This document shows positions 12,195 through 23,502 of a stretch of 64,000 nt of DNA, piece by piece; position 1 is the first letter of the stretch; every line of letters starts with the position of its first letter. The notes under the pieces were generated by a model, which ran no database searches, was not told the origin of the DNA, and saw only the letters and a program-made list of their open reading frames with translations. The stretch lies in NCBI GenBank assembly GCA_029255685.2, contig CM055312.2, positions 70,074,792 through 70,138,791 of the forward strand. Direction: 5' to 3'. The translations under genes were made by a program, and so were the position numbers. Origin of the DNA: Silene conica (lineage: Eukaryota; Streptophyta; Magnoliopsida; Caryophyllales; Caryophyllaceae).

Positions 12195-12900
12195 GCGTCT
12201 ATTTTTCTATAACAAATATAGTTTTCTATAAGAGTTTATACAGAATTCAGATACCCCGCATAGTCGTTCGAAGCGGCGACACAGATTCAAGGCATAGACC
12301 CAACACCTGGTCCTTTATCCACGTACAAAATAATCATAATAATAAAGTAAATGTAAACTATTGAATGAGACGGATGGAGAGATTATTACAAATTATTAAT
12401 AAAGCCCGTACCCCACATACATGAATAGTGTAGCATATGTAATATTTTTCATAATCGTTCTCCTTTTAACCATATTCTCATTTAAATTTAAAACCAAATC
12501 TCATAGCATATATATAATGAGGAGAATTAATTATTATTATAAATGTCGTCCTTTTCATATCTCAATGAATTCTTCATTAATCTTCACAAAATAGCACCCT
12601 CCTAATTACTACATGCGTGTTTATTACAAATTCTAACATTAAAGAAAAATGATACTCGTAAATAGTAGTTATTGTTTGTTTGCTTCATAAACTTATAATA
12701 ATATATAGCTTTATACAATTTATTTGCTTTTTTTGTAGTTATTGTTTATACTCGTAAATAGTAGTTATTGTTTATACTCGTAAATAGTAGTTATTGTTTG
12801 CTTATACAATAATATATAGCTTTGTACAATTTATTTGCTTTTTTTGTTCATTATATATAAACTTACAATATTTTCGATATGTGCAAAAAAAAAATCTGTG
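12195..12900. repeat. AT-rich spacer with local tandem duplication
   Basis: No gene. At 12653-12845 the segment CTCGTAAATAGTAGTTATTG occurs three times, and a longer block (AATATATAGCTTTRTACAAT then TTATTTGC) occurs twice, as local duplications. Confidence 0.6.
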
Positions 12901-12904
12901 TTAA

Positions 12905-13320
12905 ACATCCTAACGGAAATTCCGTCACTAAAACATACATCTGACGGAATTTCCGTCAAAACTTTCTGACGGATTTTCCGTCACATGCGAGTAATTCTGA
13001 CGGATTTTCCGTCACAGATATTCCGTCACTAAAGTAATATTCTGACGGAAATTCCGTCAGTAAACCAAATATCTGACGGAATTTCCGTCAGATACCTTTA
13101 CCGTCATTGACTTTGTCAACGGGCCAATATAATCTGACGAATTCTGACGGATTTTCCGTCAGTAATTTTTACCGCCATTGACTTTGGTCAACGCGCCAGA
13201 TTTTAGTGACGGGTTGTGAAGGAATTTCCGTCGGGAATTATTTCCGTCAGGAATCCGTCAGACCTTTGAAAAAAACTGACGGACTAAAAATTCCGTCAGG
13301 AATTCCGTCAGTATATCGCG
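12905..13320. repeat. CACTA right subterminal palindromic repeats
   Basis: A dense block of TGACGGAWWTTCCGTCA units like those at the left end, running up to the right terminal inverted repeat. Confidence 0.85.
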
Positions 13321-13469
13321 CTTTTGTTGTAGTGGAAGGTGGAACAAGTCAAGGAGTCCCATAACCCCAAATGTGCAGTACCGAGCTTAGAGGAACGGTA
13401 ATCAAGGCAAGGACGGAGGACAAAAGCAAAAGAATCGAAAAAGACGCAAGTTTTCTGTCAGTCGTTACT

Positions 13470-13690
13470 CGATCGAGCAAACACCAGAGCTCGATCGAGT
13501 TGATGCAGGAGGAGAAAGACTCGATCGAAGTACTTGATACTCGACCGAGGAGTCTGCTGGAAGAACCAAATCCTCGAGGATCTCAAGGTTACTCGATCGA
13601 GCAGATGCCTGTTCGAAGTTACTCGATCGAGTACAATCTAAAGAACAACTACTCGATCGAGTGGTTCAGTCACTCGATCGAGCAACTCAC
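13470..13690. repeat. CTCGATCGAG palindrome cluster in LTR
   Basis: CTCGATCGAG or one-base variants occur about eight times within roughly 220 bp of the Athila-type LTR. The cluster sits between a purine-rich segment and the AT-rich R-like region. Confidence 0.8.
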
Positions 13691-14166
13691 TTACTGTAAC
13701 GGATATGCATTTTCTCGTTTTTAGGTTTAATGATTAAGCAGTTAACCTAATCCCTATTTAAGGATTAGGTTAACAACTAATCATTATTCATTGATACTCA
13801 GTCATTTTCACTTCTACACTTTAGCTTTTTCTTTATCAGTTTTCAGATCCAAGCACTTTTACTTTAGTTTTTTACATTTCTCAAGTTTAGTTTCTAGTTC
13901 AAGCATTTGGATTCCGTTCAACCTTACAGCAGTCATTGTAATTTCTTTCCCTACTCTTGTTTGTATTTGTTTTATTCGTTTTAAGATTTCTAGTATTTTG
14001 TCTTTATCAATCATGTTGAATTTCGTTATTATTGTTATTGTTAGTATAGATCCCACAACCATGCGTAGCTAATTTGTATAATATGTTAGGATGAAGGGAC
14101 TCGCGGTATTAATGTCGTAAGAATTGCATGTTAGTCGTCTTTGTGACGAAGTTCACCCATAAACAA

Positions 14167-16824
14167 TCATTATATATATAAAAGAATCTTGTATTTCTGC
14201 CTATGTGGCACAATGTGGTGCAAGAATGAGGGTATTCAAGCTGTCTCATTCAACCTCATAAACTACGCTTTGTTTTAGCCAATCATGTAAAACCGTGTTG
14301 GTCATCTTTCCACATCAGCGGACTATAACAAATTAAAAACTGAAATTAATTATATAACCACCTAATTAACCGTATTAATTAATATGGATACCAATTCTCA
14401 AAATCAAATAAAAAACTGAAATTAATTATACAACCACCTAATTAACAGTGTTAACTAATATAACCGTGTTAATTAATATGGGTACCAATTCACAAAACAA
14501 AAAAAATGAAATTAATTATACAACCACCTAATTAACCATGTTAATTAATACGCGTACCAATTCTCAAAAGCAAATAAAAAACCGAAATTAATTATACAAC
14601 CACCTAATTAACCGTGTTAATTAATATAAACGTGTTAATTAATATGGGTATCAATTCTCAAAACTAAATAAAAAACTGAAATTAATTATACAACCACCTA
14701 ATTAACTGTGTTAATTAATATGGGTACCAATTCTCAAAACCAAATAAAAATCTGAAATTAATTATACAACCACCTAATTAACCGTATTAATTAATATAAC
14801 CGTGTTAATTAATATGGGTACCAATTCTCAAAACCAAATAAAAAACTAAAATTAACTATAAAACCACCTAATTAACAGTATTAATTAATATAACCGTGTT
14901 AATTAATATGGGTATCAATTCACAAAACCAACTAAAAAACTGAAATTAATTATACAACCACCTAATTAACCGTGTTAATTAATATAACCATGTTAATTAG
15001 TATGAGTACCAATTCTCAAAACCAAATAAAAAACTAAAATTAATTATACAACCAACTAATTAACCGTGTTAGTTAATATAACCGTGTTAATTAATATGAG
15101 TACCAATTCTCAAAACAAAATATAAAACTGAAATTAATCATTCAACCACCTAATTAACCGTGTTAATTAATATGAGTATCAATTCTCAAAACCAAATAAA
15201 AACTGAAATTAATTATACAACCACCTAATTAACCGTGTTAATTAATATGGGTACCAATTCTCAAAAAGCAAATAAAAAACTAAAATTAATTATACAACCA
15301 CCTAATTGACCGTGTTAAATAATATAACCGTGTTAATAAATATAGGTACCAATTCTCAAAACTAATTAAACAACTGAAATTAATTATACAACACCTAATT
15401 AATCGTGTTAATTAATATGAGTATCAATTATGAAAACCAAATAAAAATCTGAAATTAATTATACAACCACCTAATTAACTGTGTTAATTAATATAACCGT
15501 GTTAATTAATATCGGTACCAACTCTCAAAACGAAATAAAAAACCGAAATTAATTATACAACCACCTAATTAATAGTGTTAATTAATATAACTGTGTTAAT
15601 TAATATGAGTACTAATTCACAAAACCAAATAAAAAACTGAAATCAATTATATAACCACCTAATTAACTGTATTAATTAATATAACGTTGTTAATTAATAT
15701 GGGTACCAATTCTCAAAACCAAATAAAAACTGAAATTAATTATAGAATCACCTAATTAACCGTGTTAATTAATATAGCCCTGTTAATTAAAATGAGTACC
15801 AATTCTCAAAACCAAATAAAAACTGAAATTAATTATACAACCACTTAATTAACAGTGTTAATTAATATGGGTACCAATTCTCAAAAACCAAATAAAAAAC
15901 TAAAATTAATTATACAACCACCTAATTAACCGTGTTAATTAATATGGGTACCAATTCTCAAAACCAATTAAAAAAATGAAATTAATTATAGAATCACCTA
16001 ATTAATCGTGTTAGTTAATATAATTGTGTTACTTAATATGGATATCAATTCTCAAAACTAATAAAAAATCTTAATTACAAAAGACCAATAATAACTAATC
16101 ATCATTTTTGTGGAACCAGCCACCTTATAAAAAAACCGACCCGGAGAATTCTTCCAATTCATTTCATTATTCCATAAATCTTTTGTATTCTCCATAAACT
16201 TCTCGAAAATCACTGTTGTCTTCAACCTCTTTTTTTCCCTCTTAAATCCCTTTCTTTTTTTTCTTCATTCATCGTCCATCTTTCAATTTGTAAAACAATT
16301 TCTAAAAATGTGTTCAATACTCTCAACAAATGTTTTTCAATTTCACAACTGGTCATGACAAATCATGTAATGTTTAATTATACTCAATAATTGATTAAAG
16401 TCGGGTTCTCAACAAATTCTTCAATTTTTTTTAACTTATTATACTCAATAATTGACTAAAGTCGGGTTCTAATAATTTTGTTTTATTTCAGAATAACGTA
16501 TTTAGATTACTTAATTTTAATAGGTTAATTAATTTTTAAATCATAAGTATTTATTAAACCATTTGTTTTAGTTATTTAACTAAAACCTCCTTTATTAGAA
16601 AGCCATAACTTCCCATTATTTTTTAATTATATTTTTCGCTATTTCAAGTTATACATCAAACGGTTTTTATATATTTTATTATATATACACTTTTTTATTC
16701 TTTTTTATTAAAACTTTTACCTACACACCACTTCGGTTATTAATATATTTAACAACTTAATTGTTCCTTCTCTATAAAAATTAGAATTGAACAATCCCGT
16801 GAATTTTCCCGGGTGTTACACTGG
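14167..16824 (+). mobile_element. Non-autonomous Helitron-like element
   Basis: It starts TCATTATATATATAAAAG at 14167 after an A and ends CACTGG at 16824 before a T, matching the TC...CTRR ends and A/T target of Helitrons. A short imperfect hairpin (CCCGTGAA ... TTCCCGGG) lies about 10 bases before the 3' end. No target duplication is expected or seen. LTR sequence resumes on both sides. No Rep/helicase gene is present; most of the length is a tandem repeat. Confidence 0.65.
14380..16090 (+). repeat. Minisatellite, about 20 units of 76 or 94 bp
   Basis: Each unit runs ACCAATTCTCAAAACCAAAT, then AAATTAATTATACAACCACC, then TAATTAACCGTGTTAATTAA. Unit spacing falls into two classes, about 70-77 and about 92-96 bp. 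The difference is an optional extra copy of the 18-bp AACCGTGTTAATTAATAT block. The array forms the body of the Helitron-like element. Confidence 0.85.
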
Positions 16825-17294
16825 TTTAATTATGAAACTAGTCAAATGAGTGTACGCATGAGACCAGTTTACCTAGTAAAACCATACCTGGATCGAAAGA
16901 TTGGTAGGTAGGCTTGTTTAGGATGATTTATGTAACCTATCTAGATCGAAAGATTGATAGAGGAGTCCAGGGTGATTTCAGACCGAAAGGATATTAATCG
17001 TTCCCACTTCGTTTATAATTCGACTGACCTAGTTTTGCTATGTGACATACATTACCGCGACAACCTGAATCCTGACATATTCCCTTTTTATTGATTGAAT
17101 TCATCTTTGTTCTATTTGTTTTATTTTCTTTTTCATTTGTTTTAGTTTATAATCTCAACAACAAAACCCCCCAAATCGTGACTTATAGACTGACCTTTCT
17201 CTTACAACCGTGTCTCCCTGTGGAATTCAACCCTACTTCCGCTAGCTTCTGTTAGTAGACCTAGGTTTATCTTTGATACTAAACGACGGTATCA

Positions 17295-18324
17295 AATTGT
17301 CCACTGGGCTTTCATTCTGCTTCCCCGCATTCTCCAACCTGTGACCCGTTAGCGCTTCATCTTGGCCGCAACTAACACATATCCGCCGCCTGACCTATAT
17401 ATATGCATGAAATTAGGTCATACAACTATCTACAAGTTATTTGTCATATCTCGCTTTAGAACACTTTTTTTCGAAGAAAAGGTGGAAACATCAAAGTATC
17501 AAACCTTTAGCTTGTACCAAAGGCTAAAAGGAACAAAAGGCATAACAGGATGCCTGCCGAGATGGAACTAGCTTAGGAACCAAAAATAAACTTTCCCGTT
17601 TAAGGCATTTCATATTTCTAATACTTGTGTAAGGACTAAGGTGGCTTTTTCGTTTTTGCGTTCGTGTCACTTATAAATGGGTCACGAACCCTTCACCTAA
17701 CAAATAAATAGGATCATGTCGGGTTCATGTTCGTATAACATGTAAATGGGTTAGGAACTATTTAACCCAAACCCGACCAAATTAAGTCTAGTATCATGTC
17801 CATGTTAACACACTTATAAATGGTCAAGTCTAAACCTTAATCCGTTAACTTTGTGTCGGGTTTGTGTCACGATAATATCTCTAGAAAGAGATGAAGGATT
17901 CAAAAAAATTAGGATTAATTTAGTAAATAGGTTATTCTTGCCGGGTTCGTGTTTAGAGAGCTCAACCTAATCTAACCCAATTAAATTTTGTGCCATGTTC
18001 GTTTTTCTGTCAAGTCACTTACATAAATGAATCCTTAAACCTCTAGCCAAAATCCATTAATTTCGTGTCGAGTCATCAATTTAATTGGGTCAATATCACT
18101 TCGAGTCGAGTTCGGGTATTGGTCACTGATCATCAGGCTACATGTCATTATCAAGTCAGTTTTGGGTTGTAACATTCTTGGGTCCCTTCAGATCGAGTTT
18201 TGCTTGGGTTCGTATCAACTCACGCGGGTCGGGTCAAGGTTGCCAGCTTTATGCCCAATCCACTTCCATGGCGTTTAAGATTTTTTACTGACTTACGAGT
18301 TCTGAATGTACCTTGAAACCTTAA
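17295..18324. other. Degenerate repeat rich in GGGTCGTG/CGGGTT
   Basis: There is no gene here. Short stretches such as CGGGTTCATGTTCG and GTGTCGGGTTTGTGTC recur, as in several other gene-free parts of the window. The short open frame at 17362-17571 shows no domain. Confidence 0.5.
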
Positions 18325-18823
18325 CTCATGTTGATATGTTTAAGTCTAAATCGACCCCAAAAACCGACCCGTTTTTTCCAGGATCAAGACCCAGAAAATA
18401 TCAATCTACGTCCTGGTTCAACCTGAACTCGAAAGGACCCATTAATTTTGGGCCGAAACCCAACCCAAACGGGTCGACACGTTAAGTCAAATATAAATTA
18501 AGAATTTTATTAAAATATTAATATTTATATATTAATTTGAAATAATAATTACAAATTATAGTTAGTTTTTGTACTTGTTGTACTGGTTTCCCCCTTGTGG
18601 TTGTCTATTGTAACCATCTTATTGATTCCCCCGATGAGGAATAACATAATTCGAACTGGATGGTTGTTGTTGAGACTGTGGATTTTGCATATTCTGATTA
18701 TCCCACTGAAAGAACGGATGCTCTTTGCTCCTCTTATTATAAAAGTTAGAAAAAAGAATGTATTGCCTGTAAGACTGGAAAACATCCACTTGTTCTAATG
18801 TGCTTAAACACTCAGTTGCACCA
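18325..18823 (-). repeat. Left copy of a 0.5-kb duplication (gag fragment)
   Basis: 18325-18823 is nearly the same as 23002-23502 in the same orientation, with only scattered substitutions and small indels. The right part (18549-18823) is minus-strand Athila-type gag sequence carrying a frameshift. The copy ends exactly where a CACTA end begins at 18824. Confidence 0.85.
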
Positions 18824-19200
18824 CACTACTACAAAGTGAGCCTTTTGCAACGGCTTTAAAATGTTGCATATACGCATAAAAATGTTGTTATAAGGTTTAA
18901 GCAACACTTTTAAATATGTTGCTTAAAGTTTTGTTGCATTAGCCTAGAGCAACATTTCATGTAACATTTTTGGATAAAACGCAACACTTTTCACTTGTGT
19001 TGCATTCGTTTTGAAAATGCAACACTTTTCAAATGCAACACTTAAAATATATGAATGCAACACAATTTCCTAATTAAAGCAACATTTACTCTTTTGCCTT
19101 GCAACACTATTTAAATTTATTTAACTCGTAAATGCATTAATCTATTGCAACATTTTTTTTTATGTTGCAATGAATTATATACTAAACGATTTGTCGTTGT
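18824..19200 (+). mobile_element. Second CACTA, left end only
   Basis: It starts CACTACTACAAAGTGAGCC directly after gag sequence that is uninterrupted in the other copy, so the junction is precise. The subterminal region repeats GCAACACTTTT and its complement many times, a different motif from the first CACTA. No matching right end (...GTAGTG followed by CCA) was found, so the element is truncated. Confidence 0.7.
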
Positions 19201-20640
19201 TTCAGCCATTGAGGTACGACATAAACGACATTACATGTAAATTAATTAAAAGATCAAACTTTTTTTTGGTGAAATAATGTAAGAATTAAATTAAAAAATA
19301 TAATAAAATTAGTCATCTACAACAACAACTAACAATAATAAAAAAAATACAAGAAAATTATGATTCTACAAGGTGTCATAGCCAGTACATACATCATTAA
19401 AACACAATACATCAAATAAACTACTTATTGAAACAACACTGTCTCTGCTGTGATCTCTTCCTGCCCCAATTAGACCTCGTCTCACATCATGTTACTCCCT
19501 CGAAATGATTCTATTGCATGTACACAAAGTCAAATACCATACATCATTAGATCATTATCCATGTTTCCATTTCAAATATGGTCCTTTGTGTTTAGACCAG
19601 CAGCAACAAAACCAGAAAAACTCCACAGCAACAGCATGTCGTCATCAGACCATCAATGATTGTTGCATCCTCTAGTTTAATCTCCTGCTTTAACTCAGTA
19701 AACTCCTTGACAGGAAGCGTCAAATATCCCTCATTAGACCATCAATGATTGGTTCGTCCTCTGGTAAATTAATAAAATCAAGACCAGCCCATTTGAGTAA
19801 AATCCTTACCCAAATATCCAAGTACCAGTTAAATACGAAAATCACGAGACAATTATTACATAACTTGGATCAAGTACCAGTTAAATACTAAAATCACGAA
19901 AAAATTATTACATAACATGGATCAGTATAATAATTATCTTAACATGAAACCATATTATAGGAGATTGTGCTTTTATTGGCAGGATTGTATATGTGAGTAA
20001 TGTATACATACAAGTGACATTAAACTCGGTTAATGCAAACTGTCACGTTTCATTATTGAATACTAAAACGCCTTTATATAATGGCGTTATTCATCACTCG
20101 GTTATTAATAAAGGTAAGGCTGCATAAATTAGTTGGGCTAAAGCCTCCTACAATAATAAATAAGTACTCCGTATATACAAAATTAGTAACAAAGTTTCCA
20201 TCTTTTTCCATCTTTTTGGCTATGTGAAACTTATTTGAAGGTAAGGACCGCCTATCCTCATGTACTTGTCATACATTCACATAAAAGCATCAAGCAATCA
20301 ATTTCACACTTATGCAGTTTGATATTACATATTCCACAAGGAGAAACCACACTAAAGCCTAAATAACAATGAGACCAGTTTATTAATGTTCCTGGCCTAG
20401 GAAGCTCTATAGACCTCAGAATTTAAGTAGTTTACCAACTTAATTTGTCAAGTCTAATCAATATAAGGCATGTCGATTACGGTCAAGACTTGATCATTGA
20501 GCTTTGTTTTCATAGGCTAACGGGTCAAAACAATGTACATGGATAACTATTTGCGATTCAAATGTAAAAACAATGCAAATTATCGTCATTGCTATTTAGT
20601 TCACCAACACTCGACCTAAAAATAAAAGAAAAATGAATTT
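19200..20640. other. AT-rich, no gene; probable CACTA remnant
   Basis: No open frame of note, no RNA gene and no clear element ends. The segment TAAATACKAAAATCACGA occurs twice near 19830-19900. It may be the interior of the truncated CACTA. Confidence 0.35.
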
Positions 20641-20936
20641 TTTAATTTTTTTTTAAGCACACAACATAAAATAAAGATTCTCCCCCAAACCTAAATGTCA
20701 CAGTGTCCTCATTGTGACCTAAAAAATAGGTAAGGGACAATATAAAATATAACCAACACCCTAAAGGACACTACTAACAAACGGAAAGGAGAAAACATAA
20801 CACACTAAATATAAAATAAATAAAGAAAAAATAAAAGGATAATACCAGCTGGAAAGCATAAGAACTCCCCCAAACCAGCTGCAAAGCGGGGGTCTTGACG
20901 ATTCATACGTAACCAAGGCAATTTTTTTTTGTGACT

Positions 20937-21383
20937 TCAAAGCTCCAGTGCTGCCGTATCAAGGCAATTCAATGCCCGTAGAAGAAGGTCGAAACTCACA
21001 TCGTGTGCTACCCACAGGCTTAGGTAGCACCATGAAACAATACAAACATACACAAATATCAAAACGAATTGTCTAAGTTCAGTCTCAACGGGAGTAAAAT
21101 CCAAATTATAAGCATCAAAAAGTTCTCTGTCTTTCTGAAAAACAAAACTCAGCAAAGGTGGATCATCAACAAGATCCACAGTATCTTCAGGCCCCTTAGA
21201 GAGGTAGTCGTCTTTGAAAATTTCGGCTTCCCAAGCATCTAGTTCAGCTTCTATGACGTCATCTACTTCGAAATTGTAGAGTGGAGGAGGATGGGGCTCA
21301 TCTCCATAGAGCAAATGTTCGATTTCATCTAGCTCCATGCGCCATATGCTCTGCTCGTAGACAAATGTACTCAAGTCTTCCAT
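20937..21383 (-). CDS. Short acidic protein of element B, unknown role
   Basis: A 148-codon frame starts MEDLSTFVYEQSIWRMELDE about 200 bases after the primer site, where gag begins in related elements. The first 105 residues are very acidic (repeated D and E). Residues about 105-125 are hydrophobic (FVLIFVYVCIVSWCYLSLWV), so a membrane segment is possible. The leader and start resemble the gag start region of element A (QVEDLSILERD). It may be a gag N-terminus left after an internal deletion, with a chance hydrophobic tail. No known function is claimed. Confidence 0.4.
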   Translation of the reverse strand: MEDLSTFVYEQSIWRMELDEIEHLLYGDEPHPPPLYNFEVDDVIEAELDAWEAEIFKDDYLSKGPEDTVDLVDDPPLLSFVFQKDRELFDAYNLDFTPVETELRQFVLIFVYVCIVSWCYLSLWVAHDVSFDLLLRALNCLDTAALEL

Positions 21384-21579
21384 TTGACTTTTTCTTCTCT
21401 AAAGGCTCTGTCTATAACGGAAGGTTCTTTCGGGTTCGGGATTGGAAGAGACAATCTCTAACCTGTTAGACCTAGGCATACACAGAAACAACAAGAAAAG
21501 AGTAAAACTGCCTCAAGGAACTAATGTCCCTTAAGACGAAAAGACAAAAATAATTAAAAACAAACAGAAATTAGTTGCC

Positions 21580-21597
21580 TCCCCGGCAACGGCGCCA
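21580..21597 (-). promoter_or_regulatory. Primer binding site, tRNA-Asp (element B)
   Basis: On the minus strand it reads TGGCGCCGTTGCCGGGGA, complementary to the 3' end of plant tRNA-Asp and typical of Athila-type elements. It lies four bases from the LTR end. Confidence 0.85.
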
Positions 21598-21601
21598 AAT
21601 T

Positions 21602-23001
21602 TGATAAGGGTAAAGTCGTCACCCTAAATCAAAGTAATCCAAGATTACTACTAACAAATAGTTAGAGGTAAGTAGGGTATCGTATCCACAGGGAGGCGGT
21701 GGTAAATTTCAGTTTGTTAATATTTATATCCGTCTTAAGGGGTCACAAGTTTGGTTGTTTTGATTGTTTTTGGATTCTAATCAACTAATTGCAAGATAAA
21801 TAAATAAAGATGTAAATAAATATTAAGAAAGATCTAGGGATCAAGTTCACATAGGCAATTATCTAGGGGAATGGGATTTAACTAATTTAATTGGGCAAAA
21901 TTATTATTTAAGATCATATGTCTGGTCGGTATTCATATAATCTTTAGATCTAAACCTAACATGCGGTCGCTATAATTAGGTCAGTCTATTCAATTGTTGT
22001 GGCCTATCTTAGTCTTAGTCTACGGTCGGATCTAAGACTAATTCGCGAGACTAATTAACTAATCCTGACCAGTAATTAATTAATCAGATTTAAAACAACA
22101 ATAGAACAATAATAATAAGCAGTTTAACAATTAAATATCATTAAAGTTTGATTCCCCCTTCTAATCACCTAGATCCCTTTTCACCCTAGATAAGTAAATT
22201 AGCTACGCATGGCTTGGGATCTAACTACAACAATATTGATTGAAAACATAATTAATAAGGCAATAAACTAAGAACAAGAATAATTGAAGAACAATAAAGT
22301 AGAGATTATGATTAAATACCGTAAATAAGAGAACAAGATCCGAAGTCAATTGCTAAATAATAATCCGGAAGGCTACTAATAATAATTAGGGTTTTTTAGA
22401 GTAATAGAAGTGTATCTAACAATAGACTACGAAGCCTTTATTTATAGTAAACTACTAAACAATTTATGGAAACTCGGGGTAAATTAAAGCACTCGATCGA
22501 GCACTCAAGGCACTCGATCGAGTGTTGGTGGCACTCGATCGAGTGCTCTCAGCGCGTAATTTCTGCTTCGCGCACTGAATTTCAAACGGTCGCCATTTCT
22601 TCGTTACTTGTCCGAATCAAGTGATTTTTGTGGCGTTGGAAAGCTAAGAGAATGAGCTTTCACCTCCAATTGAAATCACCTGATTATCATTTGTATAACT
22701 CGAGATATGGCTCTCCAAAGTAGGTACTAGTTATATGGAGCTCTTCTTTGTGCTTGCCTTCGATAATCTCCTTAGCTCTTCCTTTCTAGATCCTCGTGAC
22801 GTGCTAAGTGTGTTCCTTCATGTCGGGTCCGCGGTGCTCCAATCCATCTTTTGCTCCATAAATGCATCAATCCTGCATTAAACACCGAAAGGCGGAAGTA
22901 TCGACATTCTAATATAAATAGCATATACACAATTTATCACAAGAATCATCTCAAAACAACTAAAGGGGATGCATAAAAGTGTATACGAATATGACTCATC
23001 A
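21602..23001 (-). mobile_element. LTR of Athila-type element B
   Basis: On the minus strand it begins TGATGAGTCATATTCG at 23001 and ends CTTTACCCTTATCA at 21602, 1400 bp, directly followed by the tRNA-Asp primer site. This makes it a 5' LTR. 22490-22550 has three CACTCGATCGAG palindromes. It adjoins the right copy of the 0.5-kb duplication. Confidence 0.85.
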
Positions 23002-23502
23002 CTCATGTTGATATGTTTAAGTCTAAATCGACCCCAAAAACCGACCTGTTTTTTCCAGGATCAAGACCCGAAAAATATCAATCTACGTCCTGGTTCAACC
23101 TGAACTCGAAAGGACCCATTAAATTTGGGCCGAAACCCAACCTAAACGGGTCGACACGTTAAGTCAAATATAAATTAAGAATTTTATTAAAATATTAATA
23201 TTTATATATTAATTTGAAATAATAATTACAAATTATAGTTAGTTTTTGTACTTGTTGTACTGGTTTCCCCCTTGTGGTTTCTATTGTAACCATCTTATTG
23301 ATTCCCCCGATTTTGAGGAATAACATAATTCGAACTGGATGGTTGTTGTTGAGACTGTGGATTTTGCATATTCTGATTATCCCACTGAAAGAACGGATGC
23401 TCCTTGCTCCTCTTATTATAAAAGTTAGAAAAAAGAATGTATTGCCTGTAAGACTGGAAAACATCCACTTGTTCTAATGTGCTTAAACACTCAGTTGCAC
23501 CA
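23002..23502 (-). repeat. Right copy of the 0.5-kb duplication
   Basis: This matches 18325-18823. Here the gag sequence continues without a break into element A. The copy starts with CTCAT right after LTR B, the likely target duplication of element B. Confidence 0.85.

Larger units (their letters stand above)
7605..13334. mobile_element. CACTA (En/Spm) transposon, internally deleted
   Basis: The ends are CACTACAAAATTCACGCG at 7605 and CGCGCTTTTGTTGTAGTG ending at 13334. These are imperfect terminal inverted repeats with the diagnostic CACTA start. A 3-bp target duplication GAA flanks it (7602-7604 and 13335-13337). Both subterminal regions are crowded with CTGACGGAAATTCCGTCAG-type repeats. 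It carries transposase gene pieces on the minus strand but not the TNP2 catalytic core, so it is a deletion derivative. A TRIM retroelement is inserted in its right half. Confidence 0.93.
7422..17294 (+). mobile_element. Athila-type 3' LTR, split by CACTA and Helitron
   Basis: The LTR starts TGATGCATGC at 7422 and ends ACGACGGTATCA at 17294. Its pieces are 7422-7604, 13335-14166 and 16825-17294. Removing the CACTA, its extra TSD and the Helitron leaves about 1.48 kb, close to the 1.40- and 1.55-kb LTRs elsewhere in the window. 13470-13690 contains repeated CTCGATCGAG palindromes. What follows 17294 is not a tRNA primer site, consistent with this being the 3' LTR of its element. Confidence 0.75.
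20650..21600 (-). mobile_element. Interior of short Athila-type element B
   Basis: Read on the minus strand, a tRNA-Asp primer site (21580-21597) follows the LTR. Next come a leader like that of element A, one short open frame, and a 3' stretch with CACAATGAGGACACTGTGAC and a TTTGGGGGAG purine tract near 20690. Gag and pol are absent and the 3' LTR is missing, so this is a short non-autonomous and damaged element. Confidence 0.6.

Noticed and set aside
14380..16090. CRISPR-like or centromeric satellite array
   Set aside because: Units are contiguous with no unique spacers, and the array sits within an element with Helitron-like ends, so a local minisatellite fits better.
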